Below are positions 25,052 to 32,902 of a stretch of DNA of 64,000 nt, one piece after another. Below the pieces are notes generated by a model that saw only the letters and a program-made list of their open reading frames with translations, made no database searches and was not told the origin of the DNA. The translations under genes were made by a program, and so were the position numbers. Origin of the DNA: an uncultured Lachnospiraceae bacterium (GTDB taxonomy: Bacteria; Bacillota; Clostridia; Lachnospirales; Lachnospiraceae); the NCBI GenBank assembly GCA_947174505.1, contig CAMWJF010000017.1, positions 1 through 64,000 on the forward strand, given 5' to 3'. Each line of letters starts with the position of its first letter. Position 1 is the first letter of the stretch.

Positions 25052-26356
25052 ATGCCGTCGAACACCATATGCAAGACTGTCCGCCAATATAATAGTGTAC
25101 CCCTATCCGAAGCGGATATGAGAAAGCTTCAGGAGATTGCGGGGGATTACAGGACGGTCAAGAATTATGTGTATCAACGTTATGGCGGAATCAAAAGCCT
25201 GTCCATAATTTATCCCGGATATACCGTGCAGAATGAAATGACGGCGAGCGGCCTGCGGGCAAGTCTCGGTCTGCCGTCGGTGTATTTTTATCTGGCTGTC
25301 TTCGATGCGCTGGGAGATATCAAGAACCAGTGGACACAGACGAAGGGCAGGATAGAAAAATGCATTCGGGAAAATGAGAATCTGACGCCGGAGGACAGAC
25401 ATTATCTGCGGTTTGTCATGAAGCAGAGCGATTGCTTCGAGGCGATTCTTCAGGAGAAAGAAATCCAGCTTTCCGAAGCTTGGGAAAAGACGTTCCGGGA
25501 AGTGCGGACAGGCGTCGAGGAGAATCGGCTGAACCAATATTTGCGCAGACAGGTGCGCAGACACTTAAAGAAAATGCATACGGATACTGTGGACGGGTTT
25601 TCCGTATCGGGGAAAGCGTACCGCTATGACAATCATGGTATCTATCTTGCCATAAAAGAAAAGAGAAAGCGGATTTTCATACCGCTTACAGACAATAACC
25701 GATATACGAAACAGCTTTATATCCGTATTTTTCCCGAGGAGAGAAATGTCGTCATTCATGCGCCTGTGGAGAGGAAAGTCAGACAGCATGAGGATTACCG
25801 CGGAGAGATTGGGTTGGCGATGGGAATCCGCACCATGTTTGTGACAGATAAAGGCAGTATTTACGGGGAAAAGTATAGCGATCATCAGTATGCGCTTTCG
25901 GAATATGTCAGAGAGGGCAACATTCGATACCGCAGGAATAAGGATAAGAATCCCGGCAGAAAAAAGTATACGGCTGGCAGGGAGAGGCGGGAAGAGGCTC
26001 TGCATACCTATATTAATGCGGAGATCAACCGTATGCTGCGGACAGAAAAACCGGGTGTGATCTATCTTCCCAAGCTGCCGCAAAGCTCTAAAGCGGGTGT
26101 AAATAAAAAAATCAACAGTTCTGTCAGTATGTGGCAGAAAGGCTATGTGAGAAACCGGCTGACCCAGAAATGCAGGGAACAGGCCATTGAATTGATAGAA
26201 GTGTTTGGGAAGGATATCAGTAACGAATGCAGTCAGTGCGGTGCGACCGGCCAAAAGGAAAATGATGTTTTTACCTGTAAAGCTTGCGGCGCAAAACTCT
26301 CCGAGAGAGAAAACGCTGCGAAGAATGCCCTAAAGCGTGGGCAAATGCGTTCATGA
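25052..26356 (+). CDS. TnpB-like RNA-guided-nuclease homologue with apparently dead RuvC site
   Basis: A 434-residue protein. The C-terminal half has the order of IS605 TnpB: RuvC-I-like strand (about 250-272, GEIGLAMGIRTMFVTDKG), basic bridging helices, RuvC-II-like strand (about 333-345, GVIYLPKLPQSSK), zinc ribbon (about 392-411, CSQCG...CKACG), and RuvC-III-like end (about 413-425, LSERENAAKNAL). The usual catalytic residues are replaced: the Asp of G-[ILV]-D-x-G is Ala, the Glu of E-D-L is Pro, and the Asp of D-x-N-A-A is Arg. The zinc ribbon is intact. The N-terminal half (QYNSVPLSEADMRKL, TVKNYVYQRYGG) resembles TnpB nucleic-acid-binding regions. No TnpA is adjacent. A structured RNA-like region follows at once. 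It could be an RNA-guided DNA-binding regulator of the nuclease-dead TnpB (TldR) kind. A degenerating transposon gene is the alternative. Confidence 0.75.
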   Translation: MPSNTICKTVRQYNSVPLSEADMRKLQEIAGDYRTVKNYVYQRYGGIKSLSIIYPGYTVQNEMTASGLRASLGLPSVYFYLAVFDALGDIKNQWTQTKGRIEKCIRENENLTPEDRHYLRFVMKQSDCFEAILQEKEIQLSEAWEKTFREVRTGVEENRLNQYLRRQVRRHLKKMHTDTVDGFSVSGKAYRYDNHGIYLAIKEKRKRIFIPLTDNNRYTKQLYIRIFPEERNVVIHAPVERKVRQHEDYRGEIGLAMGIRTMFVTDKGSIYGEKYSDHQYALSEYVREGNIRYRRNKDKNPGRKKYTAGRERREEALHTYINAEINRMLRTEKPGVIYLPKLPQSSKAGVNKKINSSVSMWQKGYVRNRLTQKCREQAIELIEVFGKDISNECSQCGATGQKENDVFTCKACGAKLSERENAAKNALKRGQMRS

Positions 26357-26375
26357 TGAAAGATTTCACAGATGA

Positions 26376-26756
26376 ATGTTCCCATTGGGAAACATTTTAC
26401 CAAAACCGATTCTTCGGGAGTAGGACTGCGGAAAATTTCTTTTGATAAAAAATAGGCGTAACGGATCTGCGATAACAAAACCGTTACGCCACGCGGCATT
26501 AGAAGCCGGCTTCGGCCGGGTATTGGGTATGCCATGACCCGTGGGAACTTCCCAAAGGAAGATGTACCGGGAGCGAAGCGGACGGGAATACCGCCAGCAG
26601 CGTCGTAAGACGTCCAATATGCCTTGTTAATTGAGCCGTGCAGTCATGAGTGCGGACAGAAAAGCCTGCTTGCAGAAGTTTTTCTGCTAGGACTCGTGAC
26701 TATAGGGCGAAAGCCCGCAGCGAGATGGAGCGGAAGCGAAATCGAGCAGGCACGGC
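26376..26756 (+). ncRNA. Candidate structured RNA (guide/omega-RNA-like) downstream of the TnpB-like gene
   Basis: No gene is seen here, but stems are dense and ordered. AATGTTCCC pairs with GGGAaACATT near 26376-26395. A 10-bp stem GGCGTAACGG/CCGTTACGCC joins 26455-26464 to 26481-26490. A domain closed by GGCAT/ATGCC (26495-26499, 26619-26623) holds CCGGC-TTCG-GCCGG (26506-26519), CTTCC-CAAA-GGAAG (26548-26561), long-range CCCGT/ACGGG (26538-26542, 26582-26586) and CGTC-GTAA-GACG (26601-26612). A domain closed by GCCGTGC/GCACGGC (26635-26641, 26750-26756) holds a 10-bp stem (26642-26651/26692-26701), GCAGAA-GTTT-TTCTGC (26672-26687) and GGGC-GAAA-GCCC (26705-26716). UUCG and GNRA tetraloops point to a folded RNA. 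Its place matches omega RNAs, which lie 3' of tnpB, although it is longer than most. True ends and guide are not known. Confidence 0.65.
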
Positions 26757-26798
26757 GGGGTAAATAAAGATGTACCTTGACAATTTCATATTTTACAT

Positions 26799-27765
26799 CA
26801 GAGTTCTTTGGTTTACTTTTCGTGTAATCCCAAGCGGAACTATATGGTGGATATTAGCGACAGGCTGAAAAAATAAAAGAAGACTATGTGGATTACGGCA
26901 GTTACTTTGTTATAAACAGAGGCCGTCAGTACGGGAAAACTACCACGCTTCAGGCATTGGCAAATTATCTGTCAGAAGATTATTTTGTCTTCTCACTCGA
27001 TTTTCAGGAAATGCCAGATGAAAAATTCGAGAACGGGGAAACGTTTTCTCGGGCTTTGGTCAACATGCTGTGTGATGTCCTTCGATTTGAGGAAGGGGAG
27101 GAGCAGAGGAAAATACGGGGCATGTTGTTGGACTTCATGGCTGATAATCCGAAAATAGGGATGGATGACATGTTTAAGATTCTGAGCGACATGTGCAGAA
27201 AAAATCCGCGTCCCATTGTGCTGATTATTGACGAAGTGGATAGCGCGGGAAATAATGAAGTGTTTGTCAAATTTCTGGCGTTGTTGAGGGGCGCTTATCT
27301 AAAGAGGGATAAAACACCGACATTTCATTCGGTTATCCTTGCCGGAGTATACAGTATTAAAAACCTGAAATTAAAACGCCGATCGGAATTGAAACATCAG
27401 TATAACAGTATTTATGCGGTCAAAAGGATGCAAAATTTATTGAAAAGAATGGACGGAAATTTTTCCTGCTGTATTTAAAGCCTATTATTAACGGAACCGG
27501 GAATTATTATCTGGAAGCGCAGACGAGGGATGAAAGACGCACGGATGTGATTGTGGATTACAATGGAGAGCAGTTTATCGTTGAGTTAAAGATTTGGCAC
27601 GGCAATGAATACAACGAGCGCGGAGAACAGCAGCTCACGGAGTACTTGGACTATTATCATAAAGATAAGGGCTATATGTTGAGTTTTAACTTCAATAAGA
27701 ATAAAACTGTGGGCGTGAAGGAATTTAAGGCAGGAAATAAGACCATCGTGGAGGTGGTTGTGTAA
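26799..27765 (+). pseudogene. Decayed AAA-ATPase / PD-(D/E)XK (DUF1703-type) gene
   Basis: Fragments of one protein in changing frames. FSCNPKRNYMVDISDRLKK (about 26818-26874) ends in a stop at an A-run. The next frame continues with IKEDYVDYGSYFVINR and GRQYGKTTTL (Walker A). An open piece runs to 27478 with SVILAGVYSIKNLKLKRR. The middle of the usual protein is then missing, and after another frame change GRKFFLLYLKPIINGTGNYY, TDVIVDYNGEQFIVELKIWHG (the nuclease core D...E-x-K) and KGYMLSFNFNKNKTVGVKEF follow to the stop at 27765. Intact members of this family have about 500-570 residues; this copy has at least two frameshifts and an internal deletion. Such genes are abundant orphans in Clostridia and human-gut bacteria. 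Confidence 0.8.
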
Positions 27766-27795
27766 GCCGGTTTATTAACAGGACAGGATAATAAG

Positions 27796-27840
27796 AGATC
27801 TGATGTAAGGTATGAAATTACTTTATGTCAGATCTTTTTC
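27796..27840 (+). terminator. Strong intrinsic terminator
   Basis: A 17-bp stem, including three G-U pairs, joins 27796-27812 to 27819-27835 around a 6-nt loop and runs directly into TTTTTC. It separates the pseudogene from the glycan cluster and insulates the latter. Confidence 0.85.
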
Positions 27841-27878
27841 TATGTACGGAAAAATATGAGGAAGGGTGGTGATAAACG

Positions 27879-29243
27879 GTGGACAGATATAAAAAGAAAG
27901 ATATGCTGCAGACAGTAGACACACTGCTGAAAGCTAATGATGCCATCGTAAGAACACGCACTTCCAATCCGCAGGGGGCAGCAGAGGCTCTCGTACAATG
28001 TCAGGAATCAGCAATTGCGCTGGGCACCTATATTGATACATTGGATGAAAGGTTTGCGCCGCTTGTGCACACGCTTGAGGATTACTGTGAAAACATTTAT
28101 CAGATGAGCGAAAACCTGCCGGATGAAAATCTGTGCAGGAAGTATGCGAAGAAAATCCAGAAACAATTGACTGGTCTTCGGAATGGCATTAAATATGATT
28201 TGCCTGATGATAAAAAAGAAATCGTGTTTCTCCCTTATAAAGCATCTATGTGGGATTCTCTGGAAAGCGTATGGAAGGCGGCGGATGGCGATCCTGAATG
28301 TGACGCTTATGTGATTCCCATTCCTTATTTTGACAAAAACCCGGATGGGAGTTTTCGTGAAGAACATTATGAGGGGGATCTGTACCCTAAAAATGTTCCG
28401 ATTACCCGTTACGACGAGTATGATCTGGAAGCACGTCATCCGGATGTGATTTATATTCATAATCCTTATGATGAATGTAACCATGTGACCAGCGTGCATC
28501 CCTATTTCTATTCTAAAAACCTGAGAAACTATACAGACAAGTTAGTGTATATTCCTTATTTCATCTTAGGGGAGATAGAGCCGGATAATCAGAAGGCGGT
28601 TGACGGAATGAAACACTTCTGCTTCACGCCGGGGACGATTTATGCCCATCAGGTAGTCGTGCAGTCGGAAAACATGCGGCAGATTTATATCAATGAATAT
28701 TTGAAGGCGGCAAAGGAGATGGGACTGCCCGGGGAACACGTGGACAGAAAATTTCTGGAGAAGAAGTTTCTGGGGACGGGTTCTCCAAAGGTAGACAAAG
28801 TATTAAATACAAAGAAAGAGGATCTGGAGATTCCGGCGGAGTGGCTGAAGGTGATTGAGAAGCCGGACGGGAGCTGGAAGAAGATTATTTTTTATAATAC
28901 GAGCGTGAGTGCACTTTTGAAGCATAGCGAGAAGATGCTGCGGAAGATGGAATCGGTGTTTGGGATATTCAAGGAGAATCAGGATGAGGTGGCGTTGCTT
29001 TGGAGGCCGCATCCGTTGATTCAGGCAACGATTGAGAGTATGAGGCCGGAGCTTTGGGCGGCGTACAAGGAGATAAGGGATAGATATATCAAGGAAGGCT
29101 GGGGGATTTATGATGATACCGCGGATATGGATCGGGCGGTCACGATGTCTAGTGCGTACTATGGAGACGGGAGTAGCAGTGTAGTGCAACTGTATAAAAA
29201 AACAGGACAACCAATAATGATACAGAACGTTGAGTGTCTATAA
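27879..29243 (+). CDS. CDP-glycerol glycerophosphotransferase-like / GT-B-fold protein, first gene of the glycan cluster
   Basis: A 454-residue protein with a GTG start at 27879 after AAGGGTGGTGA. Residues 1-110 are helical (repeated QESAIALGTYIDTLDERF-type heptads). Residues 110-454 look like a GT-B fold: KKEIVFLPYKASMWDSLESV, DVIYIHNPYD, VYIPYFILGE, VVVQSENMRQIY, IIFYNTSVSALLKHSEKML, ALLWRPHPLI and MSSAYYGDGSSSVVQLYKKT. The HP-containing and GDGSS motifs near the end match the CDP-glycerol transferase (TagB/TagF-like) family. It may add glycerol phosphate to a surface polymer. Codon and base use are less AT-rich than in the next genes, so it may be the older flank of the island. Confidence 0.65.
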   Translation: MDRYKKKDMLQTVDTLLKANDAIVRTRTSNPQGAAEALVQCQESAIALGTYIDTLDERFAPLVHTLEDYCENIYQMSENLPDENLCRKYAKKIQKQLTGLRNGIKYDLPDDKKEIVFLPYKASMWDSLESVWKAADGDPECDAYVIPIPYFDKNPDGSFREEHYEGDLYPKNVPITRYDEYDLEARHPDVIYIHNPYDECNHVTSVHPYFYSKNLRNYTDKLVYIPYFILGEIEPDNQKAVDGMKHFCFTPGTIYAHQVVVQSENMRQIYINEYLKAAKEMGLPGEHVDRKFLEKKFLGTGSPKVDKVLNTKKEDLEIPAEWLKVIEKPDGSWKKIIFYNTSVSALLKHSEKMLRKMESVFGIFKENQDEVALLWRPHPLIQATIESMRPELWAAYKEIRDRYIKEGWGIYDDTADMDRAVTMSSAYYGDGSSSVVQLYKKTGQPIMIQNVECL

Positions 29244-29297
29244 GGCAAATCATTTAGTTATATTAATAAATAATTTATAGAAAGAACAGGCTGATTT

Positions 29298-30446
29298 ATG
29301 AAAAAAGGAATTTTATATTGGATTACGGGATTATCCGGATCAGGGAAAACGACAATTGGAAACAGATTGTATTATGAGCTTAGGCAGGAAAAGGAAAATG
29401 TAGTACTTTTAGACGGAGATGTTTTGAAAAACATTGTCGGAAGAGATTTGGGTTATACCGAAATTGATAGAAGAAAAAGAGCGGTTCAGTATGCGCGGAT
29501 ATGCAAAGTACTTACTGATCAGGGAATTATTGTTATTTGTTGTACGATCGCGATGTATGACGAAGTGAGGGAATGGAATAGAAAAAATAATAAATCATAT
29601 GTTGAAATATTTTTGGATGTGCCGATGGATGTGCTTATTAAGCGGGATCAGAAGGGGATATACAGCCAATATGAGAACGGAAAAATAAAAAATGTTGCTG
29701 GAATAGATATTCAGGTAGAATTTCCTAAAAGCTCGGATCTTATTTTAAAAAATGATGGGAGCAGAAGCATTAGGGAATGTGTTGCGGAAATTTTAAAAAT
29801 TCCGGTGGAAATTTCGGAAGACTATAAGCGTGATACGGACTATTGGAATGAATATTATAGAAAAACGGATATTGGAGAACCATCTCTTTTTGCGCAGGAA
29901 ATTGGAGATATGTTAATTCCAGCTAAAAATATTCTGGAATTGGGATGTGGGAATGGCAGAGACAGTATTTATTTCTTGAAGCTTGGACTAAATGTCACCG
30001 CGATTGATTCGTCGGATGGTGTAATTACACAACTTAAGAAGAAATACGAGGAAAATAATATTTATTTTATCTGTGATGATTTTGTATCGTCATCGGCAAT
30101 ATTTTCGGGGCAGTATGATTATGTATACAGCCGCTTTACATTGCACGCAATTAATGAGGAACAGGAAATAGAAGTATTACACAATGTATATAAAGTGTTA
30201 AAGAAGAATGGATTGTTCTTTATTGAGGTGAGAAGCATAAACGATGAACTCTATGGAAAGGGAGAAAAAGTAGGGGAAAATTCATACATATTTAACGGAC
30301 ATTTCAGGAGATTTATAAAGATGAAAGACCTTGTGAACAAAATGAAGACAATAGGATTTGAAATTGTAAGCGCTTTGGAGAAAAGAGGATTTGCGCCGTA
30401 TCAGGGGAGTAATCCTCCGATTATCAGAATAATTGCTAAAAGATAA
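29298..30446 (+). CDS. Fusion: APS-kinase-like kinase + SAM methyltransferase
   Basis: A 382-residue two-domain protein. Residues 1-170 match adenylylsulfate kinase (CysC): Walker A ITGLSGSGKTTIGNRL, LLDGDVLKN, GYTEIDRRKRAVQYARICK, CTIAMYDEVREWNRK and a lid region. Residues 180-382 are a class I methyltransferase with motif I NILELGCGNGRDSIYFL, DSSDGV and YDYVYSRFTLHAI. No sulfate-activation partners (CysDN) or PAPS reductase are near. Kinases of this family in polysaccharide clusters can use other substrates; in Campylobacter a CysC-like kinase acts on cytidine diphosphoramidate. The fusion suggests phosphorylation and methylation of one glycan intermediate, which is inference. Confidence 0.85.
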   Translation: MKKGILYWITGLSGSGKTTIGNRLYYELRQEKENVVLLDGDVLKNIVGRDLGYTEIDRRKRAVQYARICKVLTDQGIIVICCTIAMYDEVREWNRKNNKSYVEIFLDVPMDVLIKRDQKGIYSQYENGKIKNVAGIDIQVEFPKSSDLILKNDGSRSIRECVAEILKIPVEISEDYKRDTDYWNEYYRKTDIGEPSLFAQEIGDMLIPAKNILELGCGNGRDSIYFLKLGLNVTAIDSSDGVITQLKKKYEENNIYFICDDFVSSSAIFSGQYDYVYSRFTLHAINEEQEIEVLHNVYKVLKKNGLFFIEVRSINDELYGKGEKVGENSYIFNGHFRRFIKMKDLVNKMKTIGFEIVSALEKRGFAPYQGSNPPIIRIIAKR

Positions 30447-30504
30447 AAGAGCAAGCTACGGCCAGAGTACTTGGAAAGCTAGGGAAGCAGATAAGGAGCA
30501 CACT

Positions 30505-31617
30505 ATGTGCAAAAGTGAGAGAATTAATGTAACGAGATCCTCTATGCCGCCATATGAGGAATATATAGAAGCTATCAGGCCATTATGGGATACACATTGG
30601 ATCACTAACATGGGCAGATATCATATGGAATTGGAAAATCAGCTTAAAAGATATCTAGGCGTGCCGGAAATATCTCTCATGGTAAATGGACATATGTCGT
30701 TGGAGATGGCCATCCAGATGATGGAATTTAATAGGGAAGGAGGGGAAGTAATTACAACCCCGTATTCCTTCATTTCAACAACCCATGCAATTGTACGCAA
30801 TGGATTGAAACCTGTATTTTGTGATATCAAATACGGCGACGCAACGATTGATGAAGACAGGATAGAAGAGCTGATTACAGAAAAAACGGTCGCAATTCTT
30901 CCTGTGCATGTATATGGAAATGTTTGCAACGTGGAGAAAATACAGGGAATTGCGGACAAATATAATTTGAAAGTAATTTATGATGCGGCTCATGCATTTG
31001 GCGTCAGATATAAAAATGAGGGTATTGGAAACTGGGGTGACGCGTCTGTATTCAGCTTTCATGCAACCAAAGTTTTCAACACAATAGAGGGCGGAGCGGT
31101 AACCTTTAAAGAGCAGAAATATTATGAAAAACTGTACAACCTTAAAAATTTTGGCATACATGATGAAGAGTTGGTAGTGGATATAGGTGCTAACGCTAAA
31201 ATGAATGAGTTTTGTGCAATTATGGGTTTGTGCAATTTGCGTCATATTGATACTGCAATACAAAAAAGGAAAAAATATTATGACCTGTATACTCAGGAAT
31301 TAAGTAAAGTCAAGGGAATAAGGCTGCTTGATAGAAATAATGAGGCGGATAATAATTACTCGTATTTTCCGATCGTATTGGAAGAAGATTACATTTGCAG
31401 TAGGAACCAGCTATATGAACGGCTGAAAGAACACAATATATTTTGTAGAAAATACTTTTTCCCTCTGATATCTGAATCAAAATGTTATCGGGATTTATAT
31501 GGAAATAGCGGACTGAATAATGCAAAAAAAATATCTAATAATGTATTGATTTTACCGCTGTATGAAGATATGGAGACGGAACTAATAAATAAAGTACTTA
31601 AGATTATAAGTGAATAA
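30505..31617 (+). CDS. DegT/DnrJ/EryC1/StrS-family sugar aminotransferase
   Basis: A 370-residue PLP enzyme starting at the ATG at 30505, which has AAGGAG 6 nt upstream; the frame is open from 30433 without a ribosome site. It has SLMVNGHMSLEMAIQMM at the cofactor phosphate site, TTPYSFISTTHAIVRNG, VIYDAAHAFGV (Asp to PLP nitrogen) and FSFHATKVFNTIEGGAV (Schiff-base lysine). Members convert a keto-sugar nucleotide to an amino sugar. With the GT56 (Fuc4NAc-type) transferase and the NeuD-like acetyltransferase nearby, it most likely makes a 4-amino-4,6-dideoxyhexose. The dehydratase that would supply its substrate is not in the window. Confidence 0.88.
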   Translation: MCKSERINVTRSSMPPYEEYIEAIRPLWDTHWITNMGRYHMELENQLKRYLGVPEISLMVNGHMSLEMAIQMMEFNREGGEVITTPYSFISTTHAIVRNGLKPVFCDIKYGDATIDEDRIEELITEKTVAILPVHVYGNVCNVEKIQGIADKYNLKVIYDAAHAFGVRYKNEGIGNWGDASVFSFHATKVFNTIEGGAVTFKEQKYYEKLYNLKNFGIHDEELVVDIGANAKMNEFCAIMGLCNLRHIDTAIQKRKKYYDLYTQELSKVKGIRLLDRNNEADNNYSYFPIVLEEDYICSRNQLYERLKEHNIFCRKYFFPLISESKCYRDLYGNSGLNNAKKISNNVLILPLYEDMETELINKVLKIISE

Positions 31618-31648
31618 AAATAGATTTATTAGTTTGGAGGAGATGCAA

Positions 31649-32902
31649 GTGAATAAGATAGAAGAGGAATTGCTGAAAAAGGCAAGAGGATATAAGAACT
31701 CAATAAAGATGTACAATAATTTATATGCTGAAAACCATCTAAAAGAGTTTTCAGAACTACCCTTACTTCGTAAAAGGGATTTGATTGATGATCAGAAGAA
31801 TTATCCTCCCTTCGGTTCGGGTGTCGTTGGTTATAAAAATGAGATTAAACGTGTACATAGAACATCAGGAACATCTAGTATGCCATTGCTGTTGGCATTG
31901 ACAGAAAATGATATAAAAAATGTAATATCAACCGGAAAACAGGCATTTTCGTTGGCTGGTTTAACAGAAAATGATATTGTAATAAATTGCATGAATTATT
32001 GCATGTGGATGGGGGGATTCATGGATCACCAAAGCCTTGAGGCTACTGGGGCTGCAGTTATACCATATGGCGTGGGAAATACGGATAATTTGATTCAGAT
32101 TATTAGACAAATACCACAGGTATGTATTCATGCGACACCGTCATATTTAGGTAATTTAGAAAAAACGGCGAGAGAGAAATATGGTATAAGCCCAGCACAG
32201 TTACAGATAAAAAAGGGTTTTTTTGGTGGAGAAGGAGGGTTAGATGACCTGAATTTTAGAAATAGATTGGAAAAAAAGTGGGGTATGGATATATATAATG
32301 CGAATTATGGGATGTCAGAAGTTATGAGTATTATAGCGTCTGAGGGAAAAGACAAGAATGGTCTTTGCTTTGTTGCAGGGGAGACATTATATCCGGAATT
32401 ACTTGATAGAGGAGAGCAGAATGCATCGAATAGATTCTTTAAAAAAGGTGCTATTGGAGAATTGGTTTTGTCAAATCGTTGTAAAGAATCGCAGCCGCTA
32501 CTCAGATATGCAACAGGTGATTTAATAGAGATAATTGATGCGGAAGAGTGTGAAGCAATTCAAAACTTCAAATTTAAAGTAATTGGACGAAGCGATGATA
32601 TGCTTGTCATTAGGGGAATAAATTTTTATCCGGTAGTATTGAGGGAATTGATTTCAACATATAAGGAGTTTACAGGAAATTATCAGGTTCAGATCATGGA
32701 AAAAGGAATTATAGATTATATAAGACTGATAGTAGAATTAAATAATCAATATAATTCGGAACATTGTGAATTATTAAGAAATAGTTTAAAGAATGCTATT
32801 AGAAGGAAATATTTTGTTTCATGCGATATTAAGCTGACAAGTCATATAGAATGTCAGGATAATAAATTACAATTAGTAAGGAAGGTTGATAGTTTTGAAT
32901 AA
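31649..32902 (+). CDS. CapK/PaaK-like adenylate-forming ligase
   Basis: A 417-residue protein. GGAGG lies 8 nt before a GTG at 31649, which is preferred; an ATG at 31610 overlapping the previous gene is possible. The ATP-binding loop is VHRTSGTSSMPLLL, followed by INCMNYCMWMGGF, GFFGGEGGL, IYNANYGMSEVMSI, LLRYATGDLIEI and GRSDDMLVIRGINFYPVVL, all matching phenylacetate-CoA ligase (PaaK/CapK). It activates a carboxylic acid as the adenylate, and perhaps as the CoA ester. No acyl-carrier protein is seen. The next gene is a KamA-like aminomutase, so the acid could be a beta-amino acid. Confidence 0.85.
   Translation: MNKIEEELLKKARGYKNSIKMYNNLYAENHLKEFSELPLLRKRDLIDDQKNYPPFGSGVVGYKNEIKRVHRTSGTSSMPLLLALTENDIKNVISTGKQAFSLAGLTENDIVINCMNYCMWMGGFMDHQSLEATGAAVIPYGVGNTDNLIQIIRQIPQVCIHATPSYLGNLEKTAREKYGISPAQLQIKKGFFGGEGGLDDLNFRNRLEKKWGMDIYNANYGMSEVMSIIASEGKDKNGLCFVAGETLYPELLDRGEQNASNRFFKKGAIGELVLSNRCKESQPLLRYATGDLIEIIDAEECEAIQNFKFKVIGRSDDMLVIRGINFYPVVLRELISTYKEFTGNYQVQIMEKGIIDYIRLIVELNNQYNSEHCELLRNSLKNAIRRKYFVSCDIKLTSHIECQDNKLQLVRKVDSFE

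Noticed and set aside
26376-26756. Group II intron
   Set aside because: No GUGYG-type start, no domain V consensus with its conserved stem, and no reverse transcriptase in the window.
26376-26756. Group I intron of an IStron
   Set aside because: In IStrons the intron lies 5' of the transposase genes; here the structured part is 3', and P/Q/R/S core sequences were not recognised.
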